Source: Patescibacteria group bacterium
Lineage (GTDB): Bacteria > Patescibacteriota > Minisyncoccia > Minisyncoccales > CG1-02-41-26
Length of the DNA: 8,852 nt
Assembly: GCA_018830365.1 (NCBI GenBank)
Contig: JAHJSK010000077.1
Coordinates: forward strand, 1 to 8,852
Direction of reading: 5' to 3'
Below the pieces are notes generated by a model. That model was not told the DNA's origin. It was given only the letters and a program-made list of their open reading frames with translations, and ran no database searches. Below, one piece after another: positions 1 to 5,285 of the stretch. A program made the translations under genes and the position numbers. How positions within the stretch are numbered: the first letter of the stretch is position 1; each line of letters starts with the position of its first letter.

Positions 1-1
1 A

Positions 2-304
2 TTAACTAATCTTGCCAATCTAATGGAAAAATACAAAAAAGAATTATTTACTTGCGTTGTTTGTAAAGGAGTTGCTCCAACCAATAACAAAGCCGAGCAG
101 AAATTAAGGCATCTTGTTTTAAAAAGAAAAAATTCTTTTGGAACCAAATCAGAAAAAGGAAACAAAGTTCTTTCAATAAATTTGTCTGTTATTTTATCTA
201 CTTGGTGGCAAAACAAAAATAACTTTTTCCAAAAATTCAACGGATTATTGACTCAATGCTGCTCGGAAAAGAATAAAATTGAAGCAGAACCTGTCTGCCG
301 ATAG
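2..304 (+). CDS. Transposase, IS66 family, C-terminal part (starts upstream of window)
   Basis: The reading frame is open to the left edge, so the gene begins outside the window and the ATG at 23 is probably internal. About 100 C-terminal residues are visible. The motif PTNNKAEQKLRHLVLKRKNS followed by FGTKSEKG matches the end of the IS66-type DDE transposase domain, where the glutamate of NNxAE is the expected third catalytic acid. The next stretch, ILSTWWQNKNNFFQKF, is the usual terminal helix. The product would cut and rejoin the IS ends. The last codons (PVCR and the TAG stop) come from a GC-rich palindrome at 290-309 that starts exactly at a codon boundary, so the present C-terminus may not be ancestral. 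Activity cannot be judged because the first two catalytic aspartates are outside the window. Confidence 0.8.
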   Translation, partial: LTNLANLMEKYKKELFTCVVCKGVAPTNNKAEQKLRHLVLKRKNSFGTKSEKGNKVLSINLSVILSTWWQNKNNFFQKFNGLLTQCCSEKNKIEAEPVCR

Positions 305-309
305 GCAGG
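290..309. repeat. GC-rich palindromic repeat, copy A (CCTGYCTGCC/GGCAGG type)
   Basis: CCTGTCTGCCGATAGGCAGG is an imperfect inverted repeat close to the palindrome CCTGCCTGCCGGCAGGCAGG. A related 19-bp copy lies at 2586-2604. It stands out from the AT-rich surroundings. It supplies the last four codons and the TAG stop of the IS66 transposase. Confidence 0.75.
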
Positions 310-361
310 GGTGTAAAAATTTTGATTAGTTCCAGCTTAATCTCGGTAAAGTAGTGAGCAG

Positions 362-604
362 TTACCTCGCGGTGCCTTGCAAGATGCAAGTTTCAGTGTT
401 CGGACATGAAGCGTTGATTTCCAACCCGGCCAAGTCAAAGCCGTTCAGTATCCCTGCCATTTCCGCTAATTCTTCCGGCTCTCCGAAAATGGAAGCTACC
501 AAAGGAATTTTTTTTACTCCGTAGGGAAACGAAGTTTCTCCTTCGGGGCCCGCCCTCGCTTTCCGCCTCCGCCGAATTTTGTGCCAGCGAAGCTGGCGCA
601 CCAC
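362..604 (-). pseudogene. pyrD: Dihydroorotate dehydrogenase (PyrD-like) fragment, truncated at both ends
   Basis: The minus-strand frame encodes KKIPLVASIFGEPEELAEMA, then GLEINASCPNT. This resembles the middle of class 1 dihydroorotate dehydrogenases, where a V/I-x-SIxG strand is followed by the conserved ELNxSCPN segment at the FMN/orotate site. The enzyme oxidises dihydroorotate to orotate in pyrimidine synthesis. Only about 50 residues look PyrD-like. The roughly 100 residues normally upstream are missing: the frame begins at a GTG 10 bp after the membrane-protein stop, and its first 27 or so codons are a GC-rich hairpin-bearing repeat (522-604). Downstream it stops at TAA 364-362, inside the inferred IS66 end. 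It is visibly more GC-rich than dnaA or dnaN, which hints at a different origin. The rest may continue beyond the IS, outside the window. Confidence 0.7.
522..604. repeat. GC-rich segment with small hairpins, read as the start of the pyrD fragment
   Basis: Two short hairpins share a GAA triloop on the plus strand: GAAAC-gaa-GTTTC at 526-538 and GCCAGC-gaa-GCTGGC at 583-597, the latter extendable to 581-599. CGAAG/CTTCG at 530-545 offers an alternative fold. The encoded peptide (IRRRRKARAGPEGET) is low-complexity, basic and unlike PyrD. I read this as a palindromic repeat that invaded or replaced the 5' part of the gene. No second copy is present in the window, so its repeat status is inference. 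Confidence 0.45.
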
Positions 605-613
605 CTTAAATTT

Positions 614-2524
614 CTAAACTGTAAATCCAACTAATTTAACTAACAGCCACGAAATAATCAAGAACGAAACTGAAAAGACGGGAACAAAAATATATTTCAT
701 TTTATCTTTTGGCTGAAATGACCAAGACGAATATTCAGCCAATTTCAATTGCTCAAATAAAATTCTATCTTCAATTTTAATTCTTTTAATTATGAAGCTA
801 ATAATCAGAGCTGAAATTGGCAGAACATAAATAATCAAAATGGGAACTACAAAATCGCTCATGAAATATCTCGTGCTGGAATAACCGATTTCTCCAATCA
901 ATGCAGATAACGCAAACAAACCAAACACCAGAAAAGGAATGGCCACGAAAAATAAAATTGTGGCAACTCTCCTCTTCCAAAAATATCCTTTCTGTTTTAT
1001 TTCAGCAAGCAATGGTTCAACACTTTCACTTTTATTTTTCGTGCCAACCAATACAGTTGTTATCAACAAACCAAGAAGCGTTAGAAAGTTAGACAATCCA
1101 ATAAAACCAAGTTTCACTGGTTTTTTTCTTAAATCTCTAAAAATAATCAGGCCTGCCAAAATTCCTGCTAATATCGAACTCAATATAAACAGAATAATCG
1201 CACTGACTATTGGATGTTTAGCTACAAAGGTTGAATAATAGGTTTTTACTGGTGCCTGATTATTTATCCATAAATCATTAGTCAAAAATTTTGAAGGTGC
1301 GTTGATTTCTATTTTAGTGTATTTGATATTCTGATTTTGGCCGCTGTAAAAGTTTTTTAAGTCATCAGCAAAACTTGCATAGTTATCAACATAGTAGTCT
1401 GTTTTTGTGTAGCTTTTGATGTCTTGAAAAACTTTTGGCGAAACATGGCCAATTATTCTAATCGTTGCCGGAACTGTTTTACTTCCGTAAACACTCGTAG
1501 GAAGTAACGGGAAATAAATATCTTTCGTGGGAAATGTTACAAACACGCCCTTTTGATTATTATTTGTTTGTACTGGTTTAGGATTTAATCTCTTTTCTGT
1601 TGTTTCCTTGTAAGCTAAATCTGGCCTATTTTTCTGTAAATATTCGATGACAATACTGTAAGCATAAGGGTGAGAATCGACATAACCTTTAACATCCCGC
1701 GGATTTTTTTGAAAATATTCTCTAATCCCCGGGAGCCCTTTTTCTACTCCATTAATCAACATATCTACTGCATCTTGTGGTACGCCACTAAGTAATTCTT
1801 CATTGGTTTTTAAAACTTTATTTGTGATAGTTTCGTATTCATCAACAATTGCTTGACTTGGCGAGCTTATCCATGATGCAACAAAAGAATATTCTTTGCC
1901 GATGTAATTATCTAAAACAGGAATTGAACCACTTTCAATTTTTAATCCCTTGCTTTTTAAATAATCGTAAAGTCCATTGGCGGTTTTGGCGGTGATAATT
2001 TCTGAGGTAATGCCTTCTTTTTCTAAATGCTCAAAAATTATAACATCTTGTTCAACGACTCTGCCAAAACCTTTTGTGCCAAGCGTATTGTCAAGACCTT
2101 GTGTGGCTACTCCAAAAGATGACATCATCACAAACGGGATAGTATAAACTTGGGTCATTTGCAAGAAATTTTTTGTGTCATCAAGATTCGATTTTGCTTT
2201 TTTGGATATTTCTTCGCCACTTAATTGTGGCAAGCTCTTGACTATATCTATCACAACCTTATTTGGATTAGCTGGTATAGGAAATAGCCACACTACTCCA
2301 TTACTTTCTTTTTCCTCAAGACCAACACTAATAATCATTTTTTGCAAGCCATTGTCATAATTGATAAATGCTTGCTGATTACTTTCATTTGAATAATCCC
2401 AACGGCCTGAATAAGGATCGGGTTTTATCATCATTCCGTCTGCAAAAACTGACTTAGGAATAAAGGATAATACCGCCAGAAATGCGATTAGCGATAATGT
2501 AACAATTGAGAATGTTTTTTTCAT
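614..2524 (-). CDS. DUF2330-like secreted/membrane protein with five C-terminal membrane helices
   Basis: The 636-residue protein has a signal peptide (KK near the start, hydrophobic 5-25, likely cleavage after SVFA at residue 28). The next part, about 29-160, contains QQAFINYDNGLQKMIISV and VVWLFPIPANP, which resembles the DUF2330 family: repeated 'ENG...LIL' and 'WVxPVP' segments in exported bacterial proteins of unknown function. A long hydrophilic region follows to about 437, then five predicted membrane helices at about 438-462, 473-494, 519-545, 556-580 and 610-632. This implies a large extracytoplasmic domain anchored by a helical bundle. The ATG at 2524 begins the signal peptide directly and has no Shine-Dalgarno sequence; a promoter-like pair lies only 6 nt upstream. 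The pyrD fragment follows 10 bp after its stop. I cannot assign a function. Confidence 0.8.
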   Translation of the reverse strand: MKKTFSIVTLSLIAFLAVLSFIPKSVFADGMMIKPDPYSGRWDYSNESNQQAFINYDNGLQKMIISVGLEEKESNGVVWLFPIPANPNKVVIDIVKSLPQLSGEEISKKAKSNLDDTKNFLQMTQVYTIPFVMMSSFGVATQGLDNTLGTKGFGRVVEQDVIIFEHLEKEGITSEIITAKTANGLYDYLKSKGLKIESGSIPVLDNYIGKEYSFVASWISSPSQAIVDEYETITNKVLKTNEELLSGVPQDAVDMLINGVEKGLPGIREYFQKNPRDVKGYVDSHPYAYSIVIEYLQKNRPDLAYKETTEKRLNPKPVQTNNNQKGVFVTFPTKDIYFPLLPTSVYGSKTVPATIRIIGHVSPKVFQDIKSYTKTDYYVDNYASFADDLKNFYSGQNQNIKYTKIEINAPSKFLTNDLWINNQAPVKTYYSTFVAKHPIVSAIILFILSSILAGILAGLIIFRDLRKKPVKLGFIGLSNFLTLLGLLITTVLVGTKNKSESVEPLLAEIKQKGYFWKRRVATILFFVAIPFLVFGLFALSALIGEIGYSSTRYFMSDFVVPILIIYVLPISALIISFIIKRIKIEDRILFEQLKLAEYSSWSFQPKDKMKYIFVPVFSVSFLIISWLLVKLVGFTV

Positions 2525-2530
2525 AGTTTT

Positions 2531-2559
2531 ATATTACGACTATTTTATTAAATCATCAA
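2531..2559 (-). promoter_or_regulatory. Possible promoter for the DUF2330-like gene
   Basis: On the minus strand TTGATG (2559-2554) is followed after 17 bp by TAATAT (2536-2531), and the ATG begins 6 nt later at 2524. This spacing would give a nearly leaderless transcript, consistent with the missing Shine-Dalgarno sequence. The -35 element lies inside the decayed XRE coding end. AT-rich DNA yields such matches by chance. Confidence 0.35.
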
Positions 2560-2636
2560 CACTAACCTCAAGCGCCTTGGCGATTCCTGCCCGTGGCAGG
2601 CAGGTTTGCCATGATTTGAACGCTACCTTTGACTAT
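2540..2636 (-). pseudogene. XRE-family (HTH) regulator, C-terminal remnant split by a palindrome
   Basis: The minus strand encodes SVQIMA in one frame and IAKALEVSVDDLIK plus a TAG stop (2542-2540) in another. Together these match the end of XRE/Cro-type helix-turn-helix domains, typically 'PSxxxLxKIAKALGVSVDDL'. The break is the 19-bp palindrome at 2586-2604. Deleting it joins the frames as MAKIAKALEV with no other change. The N-terminal helices are absent, and in-frame stops (TGA, TAA) lie just upstream at 2642-2637, next to a four-helix-bundle remnant. It is not expected to make a working regulator. A homology search with the 20 or so residues should return XRE tails. Confidence 0.6.
2586..2604. 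repeat. GC-rich palindromic repeat, copy B, inserted in XRE remnant
   Basis: CCTGCCCGTGGCAGGCAGG is 19 bp and related to the palindrome at 290-309. It splits the XRE remnant between the codons for MA and KIAKAL, and removing exactly these 19 bases restores the frame. This points to insertion of the repeat into a former coding sequence. Confidence 0.75.
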
Positions 2637-2639
2637 TTA

Positions 2640-2759
2640 TCAGCCCAAACAGCATTTTAGATAATACTTCAAACTTTTGATAAAAATAATTAAACTCAAA
2701 ACTTCTTTATTGAGTTTTTTTGCTCTCTTGCAAACATCAAGGTTTTCGAAATCAAACAT
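2640..2759 (-). pseudogene. Four-helix-bundle (IVP-like) protein, N-terminal remnant
   Basis: An ATG at 2759 opens a 39-codon minus-strand frame: MFDFENLDVCKRAKKLNKEV, then LSLIIFIKSL, ending at TGA 2642-2640. The opening is typical of 'four helix bundle protein / 23S rRNA intervening sequence protein' genes, which commonly begin M-F-x-F-E-x-L-x-V-Y-x-x-A and run to about 120 residues. Only the first helix and part of the next remain, so this is a truncated copy. It is a different subgroup from the full-length gene at 3008-3379. The same frame continues through stops into the XRE remnant, so the two decayed genes have become fused. Confidence 0.6.
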
Positions 2760-2762
2760 TTT

Positions 2763-2847
2763 GTAATTTGTGTGAGTAATTGGTAATTAGGGATAAATTT
2801 TTCGCGTAACATATTCTTCCCTATTCTAATTACAAACTACAAATTAC
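2763..2847. repeat. Imperfect inverted repeat built of GTAATTNG-type units
   Basis: The left arm (2763-2792) carries three GTAATTtG/GTAATTgG/GTAATTaG units. The right arm (2819-2847) carries their complements, ending in ACAAATTAC. The outer 9 bp pair well (GTAATTTGT with ACAAATTAC), as do GTAATTAG with CTAATTAC and GGG with CCC, but the spacing is uneven. It fills most of the gap between tRNA-Lys and the four-helix remnant. Its function is unknown; it could be a degenerate mobile-repeat end. Confidence 0.45.
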
Positions 2848-2856
2848 TAACTACTG

Positions 2857-2881
2857 AAATTTTGAGCGAAGCGAAAAATTT
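2857..2881. repeat. Hairpin just 3' of tRNA-Lys (AAATTTT/AAAATTT)
   Basis: AAATTTT at 2857-2863 pairs with AAAATTT at 2875-2881 around GAGCGAAGCGA. The hairpin begins 4 bases after the tRNA 3' end on the minus strand and might help end tRNA transcription, although no long U-run follows on that strand. AAATTTTTCGC at 2795-2805 is an inverted copy of its right arm. Confidence 0.4.
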
Positions 2882-2884
2882 ATA

Positions 2885-2955
2885 TGCCCCCAGGGGGACT
2901 CGAACCCTCGTCAATGGCTTAAAAGGCCAGTGCTTTACCACTAAGCTATGGGGGC
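2885..2955 (-). tRNA. tRNA-Lys (anticodon UUU)
   Basis: The minus strand folds as a cloverleaf of 71 nt. The acceptor stem is GCCCCCA/TGGGGGC with discriminator A73. The D arm is GCTT/AAGC with a short AGTGGTA loop, the anticodon loop is CTTTTAA (anticodon TTT), and the T loop is TTCGAGT. Two mismatches are visible: C-T at the base of the anticodon stem and A-C in the T stem. Both are tolerable. No CCA is encoded, so the CCA-adding enzyme must complete it. It decodes AAA/AAG lysine codons. Confidence 0.92.
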
Positions 2956-2968
2956 TTTCAATATTGTA

Positions 2969-2994
2969 AATTTTAAATTTAAAATTGGAAATTT
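2969..2994. repeat. 26-bp inverted repeat, left copy, flanking the four-helix-bundle gene
   Basis: This 26-base AT-rich sequence is the exact reverse complement of 3411-3436, which is part of the 60-bp tandem repeat. The two copies bracket the four-helix-bundle gene at 3008-3379. The internal AATTTTAAATTTAAAATT core is itself nearly palindromic, so part of the match reflects low complexity. The asymmetric GGAAATTT end makes the pairing more specific. Confidence 0.6.
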
Positions 2995-3007
2995 ACCTTA
3001 ATGAAAT

Positions 3008-3379
3008 TTATTTAATACTTTTTGATGAAGTCATAATGATGGAAGCAAATATTTTTGCAAGTTCGGTGGCCTCCGCGGAAATATTTTCAGCTTTACCAAT
3101 TGAACAAAGTTTTAAGTCTTGAATTATATCAAGCCAAAAATTTGTTTCGTTGATTTCTCTAAGCGCGACACCTATTATGCTAATAAATTCTTTTTTAGAT
3201 CTCGCTGACTGAGCTTCAATAAAATTAGCGCCCGCTGAAGTAACAGAATCTATTATTTGGCCTGCAATTTTAAACGCAGCGGTTGTTTTTGGAAAATTAT
3301 CTACCAAAATAGCCACCTCTTTTATTAATTTTCTAATCCGCTCTAATGTAATTTGAGCTTTAGGATTTGTTAATTTCAT
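3008..3379 (-). CDS. Four-helix-bundle protein (23S rRNA intervening-sequence protein family)
   Basis: The 123-residue protein consists of amphipathic helices with the family's central segment IIDSVTSAGANFIEAQSARS (about 42-61). KKEFISIIGVALREINETNF (about 62-81) follows, matching the usual 'S-x-G-A-N-x-x-E-A...K-x-x-F-x-x-x-x-x-x-A-x-x-E-x-x-E-T' pattern. Members are small pentameric helical proteins first found inside insertions in 23S rRNA genes and related to the Avd accessory proteins of diversity-generating retroelements. Their function outside those contexts is not established. Length is normal and the frame is intact. GGA about 9 nt before the ATG at 3379 is at best a weak ribosome site. 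No 23S rRNA or reverse transcriptase is in the window. The gene stands alone, flanked by 26-bp inverted repeats, which hints at a mobile unit. Confidence 0.85.
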   Translation of the reverse strand: MKLTNPKAQITLERIRKLIKEVAILVDNFPKTTAAFKIAGQIIDSVTSAGANFIEAQSARSKKEFISIIGVALREINETNFWLDIIQDLKLCSIGKAENISAEATELAKIFASIIMTSSKSIK

Positions 3380-3410
3380 AAATTTCCAATTATATTCTTT
3401 TTTCTTTCAC

Positions 3411-3549
3411 AAATTTCCAATTTTAAATTTAAAATTATACCCCCTCTCTTTTGTTTAAATTTCCAATTTTAAATTTCCAATTTTAAATTTAAAATTATAC
3501 CCCCTCTCTTTTGTTTAAATTTCCAATTTTAAATTTCCAATTTTAAATT
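3411..3549. repeat. 60-bp perfect tandem duplication (about 2.3 copies)
   Basis: Bases 3421-3480 and 3481-3540 are identical over all 60 positions. The period extends left to 3411 and right to about 3549. Each unit holds two AATTTCCAATTTTAAAT motifs around the spacer ACCCCCTCTCTTTTG. The array fills the space between dnaJ and the four-helix-bundle gene, and its last bases overlap the dnaJ stop codon (3550-3548). Perfect identity suggests recent duplication by slippage or recombination, though an assembly artefact is possible. It is not a CRISPR: there are no unique spacers. Confidence 0.9.
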
Positions 3550-4657
3550 ATAATCCTTCCTCTCTTAATTTTTCTAATAATTCTTTTTGTTTTTTTGACA
3601 ATTTTTTCGGCGTCTGTACCAGCAATTCAACATACATATTCCCTCTGCCCCAACCAGAAAAACGAGGAATGCCTTTGTCGGAAATTTTAAAAATTTTTCC
3701 GGATTCCGTACCGTTGGGAATTTTCAATAAAATCTTTTTTCCTTCCAGCCCGGGAATTTCAAGCTCCCCACCCAAAGCCGCAATGGAAAAAGAAATGGGA
3801 ATGGCTAAATAAATATCATCGCCTTTTCTCTGAAAAACGGAATTGGGCAAAACAAAAATCCTTACATATAAATTTCCTTTTTTACCTCCTCTTTTTCCGG
3901 CCTCTCCCTGTCCAACAAATTTTAAAACTTGTCCAGAATCCACGCCGGCTGGAACAGGAATTTCCATTTGCTCTTCTCCTGCGATGCGTCCCTCTCCCTT
4001 ACAAACATTGCAAGCATTTTCTGGAATTTTGCCCTCTCCCTTGCATTCGGGACAAAGAACATAGTGGCCAATGGTTCCGAAAATAGTCCTTTTGATCTGC
4101 TGAACTTGACCTTCTCCCCGACAGCTAAAGCATTCCTTGATTTTAGTGCCTGGCTCGCCGCCCAAACCGGCGCATCTGGAACAAACTATTTTTTTTGCGA
4201 GATTAATTTTTTTCTCAAAACTTTGCAATGTGTCTTTTAAGTCAATTTTTATTTCCACTTCAATGTCTCTGCCGCGATTAATATTCTTTTTACCCTTTTC
4301 TCTATTGTCGCCAGAATTAAAAAATTGGTCAAACAAATCTTCCATTCCAAAAGAGCCAAAATCAAAATTAAAGCCCTGCCCGCCAAAACCAGCTCCCTGA
4401 AAAGCGCTTGAATCAAATCCCTCTCCGAACCCAGCCGGTCCTTGACCTTCAAAAACATGGCCGAATCTATCATACTGCTCTCTCTTGCCTTTGTCGTTCA
4501 AAATCTGATATGCCTCTGATATTTCTTTAAATTTCTTTTCGTCCCCTCCTTTTTTGTCCGGGTGATATTTATGAGCCAGCCGACGATATGCTTTTTTGAC
4601 TTCCTCTTGCGAAGCACCTCGCTCAATGCCCAAAATTTGATAATAATCTTTTGTCAT
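3548..4657 (-). CDS. dnaJ: Molecular chaperone DnaJ (Hsp40, type I)
   Basis: The 369-residue protein has the full type I layout. The J domain covers about 1-68, with the HPD motif at 32-34 that stimulates the DnaK ATPase. A G/F-rich linker covers about 71-105. The zinc region holds four CxxCxGxG-type motifs at C159, C176, C202 and C216. The C-terminal substrate-binding domain extends to the end. DnaJ hands unfolded proteins to DnaK in the cytoplasm. Neither dnaK nor grpE adjoins it, so it appears to be transcribed alone. No CIRCE-type operator is visible upstream, and there is no Shine-Dalgarno sequence. The ATG at 4657 matches the usual family start (MTKDYYQILG). Its leader includes a stem-loop repeat at 4713-4750. 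Its stop codon overlaps the 60-bp tandem repeat. Confidence 0.97.
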   Translation of the reverse strand: MTKDYYQILGIERGASQEEVKKAYRRLAHKYHPDKKGGDEKKFKEISEAYQILNDKGKREQYDRFGHVFEGQGPAGFGEGFDSSAFQGAGFGGQGFNFDFGSFGMEDLFDQFFNSGDNREKGKKNINRGRDIEVEIKIDLKDTLQSFEKKINLAKKIVCSRCAGLGGEPGTKIKECFSCRGEGQVQQIKRTIFGTIGHYVLCPECKGEGKIPENACNVCKGEGRIAGEEQMEIPVPAGVDSGQVLKFVGQGEAGKRGGKKGNLYVRIFVLPNSVFQRKGDDIYLAIPISFSIAALGGELEIPGLEGKKILLKIPNGTESGKIFKISDKGIPRFSGWGRGNMYVELLVQTPKKLSKKQKELLEKLREEGL

Positions 4658-4712
4658 AATTGTTTTGTTAAAATTTCTTCAAATACAAAATGTAAATTTT
4701 TTGTTGATATAT

Positions 4713-4750
4713 AGATATGCAATTTTTCTCTTCAAAAAAAATTGCACTGG
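4713..4750. repeat. Bulged hairpin repeat, copy 1 (AGATA-TG...CA-CTGG)
   Basis: TGCAATTTTT (4718-4727) pairs with AAAAATTGCA (4737-4746). An outer AG pairs with CT, leaving ATA unpaired on the left. The same frame, with different stem bases, recurs at 5842-5871 and 5877-5904. It lies about 55 bp upstream of the dnaJ start and is followed by CTGGTGAGAC, close to CTGGCGAGAC after copy 2. Confidence 0.6.
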
Positions 4751-4761
4751 TGAGACATGGT

Positions 4762-4780
4762 AATGGGACGATTAATTTAC
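4762..4780. repeat. Linker repeat shared with 5916-5934
   Basis: AATGGGACGATTAATTTAC matches the sequence at 5916-5934 at 17 of 19 positions. In both places it lies between a bulged hairpin and an ACCCC palindrome, which shows that the three elements travel together as one composite repeat. Confidence 0.6.
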
Positions 4781-4795
4781 TCAAATAACCTACTT

Positions 4796-4826
4796 ACCCC
4801 CTCACCAAAGATTTTGGTGTAGGGGT
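4796..4826. terminator. Imperfect ACCCC-type palindrome 3' of the HEPN gene; possible terminator
   Basis: A stem of 14 positions with two mismatches pairs 4796-4809 with 4813-4826 around a 3-base loop. It lies 43 bp past the HEPN stop on the minus strand. It resembles the perfect palindromes after dnaN and dnaA. The U-rich side (GGGGTTTAC) is on the plus strand, so intrinsic termination of the minus-strand transcript is plausible but not certain. Confidence 0.45.
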
Positions 4827-4868
4827 TTACTTTCTGATATGATCATTGATTAAGTATAAGAGGTTAAT

Positions 4869-5285
4869 TTATTTTTCGACTTTTTTCGCTTTTATTATTT
4901 CTTCAAATACAAAATCTTTAATTGCCTTTGCTTTTTCAAAAGCTTCTTCGGTTTCGTTTTTGGAATACAATTCTGTATATCCGCCAGGATAACGAGGAGG
5001 AATATAATATCTATTAATCTTTCGGCAATTCTCGTTTAAGCATTGAAAATCTTTTTCAATTTTTTTACAACTATTTAAAAGAGAAATTAAATCATGAATT
5101 TTTTTAATTTTTTTTGCTTTAGCAATTAAAAACCCTTTTAAATATTTCTCTGCCATTTGATGACAATGAAAACAAATAATAGTCATCGGACCATTTTCTT
5201 TTAAAAGAATTTCAACTGTTTCTTCATCCTCATTTGCTTTTTGAAACCATTCTCCCGCTAATTTTAAATAATTATTATTTAGCAT
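4869..5285 (-). CDS. HEPN domain protein (partner of the MNT nucleotidyltransferase)
   Basis: The 138-residue protein is all-helical with PF05168-type HEPN features: FHCHQMAEKYLKGFLIAKAK (about 39-58), KIHDLISLLNSC (about 62-73) and PPRYPGGY (about 96-103). HEPN proteins paired with MNT enzymes are either RNase toxins whose activity is blocked by the nucleotidyltransferase or accessory subunits of it. The R-x4-6-H RNase motif of HepT-like toxins is not visible, so RNase activity is doubtful. The start overlaps the last 11 bases of the MNT gene, so translation is probably coupled; AAGGA lies about 10 nt upstream. A decayed relative lies at 5719-5840. The C-terminus is lysine-rich. Toxin, RNase or binding subunit cannot be decided from sequence. 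Confidence 0.85.
   Translation of the reverse strand: MLNNNYLKLAGEWFQKANEDEETVEILLKENGPMTIICFHCHQMAEKYLKGFLIAKAKKIKKIHDLISLLNSCKKIEKDFQCLNENCRKINRYYIPPRYPGGYTELYSKNETEEAFEKAKAIKDFVFEEIIKAKKVEK

Larger units (their letters stand above)
1..365 (+). mobile_element. IS66-family insertion sequence, right end only
   Basis: The left window edge lies inside an insertion sequence. Its transposase tail (to 304) is followed by about 60 non-coding bases. They end in GTGAGCAGTTAC at 354-365, which read inward from the end is GTAACTGCTCAC. IS66-family elements typically begin 5'-GTAA and make 8-bp target duplications, so I infer that the element ends at 365 and that CTCGCGGT at 366-373 is one copy of the target duplication. 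The left end and the other target copy are outside the window. The insertion lies in an opposing pyrD-like coding sequence. The family call is well supported by the protein; the exact terminus is inference. Confidence 0.65.

Noticed and set aside
901..1238. Plus-strand open frames inside the DUF2330-like gene
   Set aside because: They are antisense to membrane-helix coding sequence and show no family motifs.
2692..2721. Stem AAACTCAA/TTGAGTTT followed by TTTT on the plus strand, like a terminator
   Set aside because: It lies inside the four-helix-bundle remnant, has no plus-strand gene to terminate, and has a weak AT-rich 8-bp stem.
2885..2955. tRNA-Lys as an integration site of a larger element
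   Set aside because: No direct repeat of the tRNA 3' end and no integrase gene are visible in the window.
3411..3549. Possible CRISPR array
   Set aside because: The unit is a contiguous 60-bp duplication with no unique spacers and only about two copies.
4249..4473. Overlapping minus-strand frame inside dnaJ
   Set aside because: It is a shifted frame of the G/F-rich and linker region of dnaJ, with no independent features.
4658..4712. CIRCE heat-shock operator or sigma-70 promoter before dnaJ
   Set aside because: No TTAGCACTC-type inverted repeat is present, and no -35/-10 pair with good spacing stood out.
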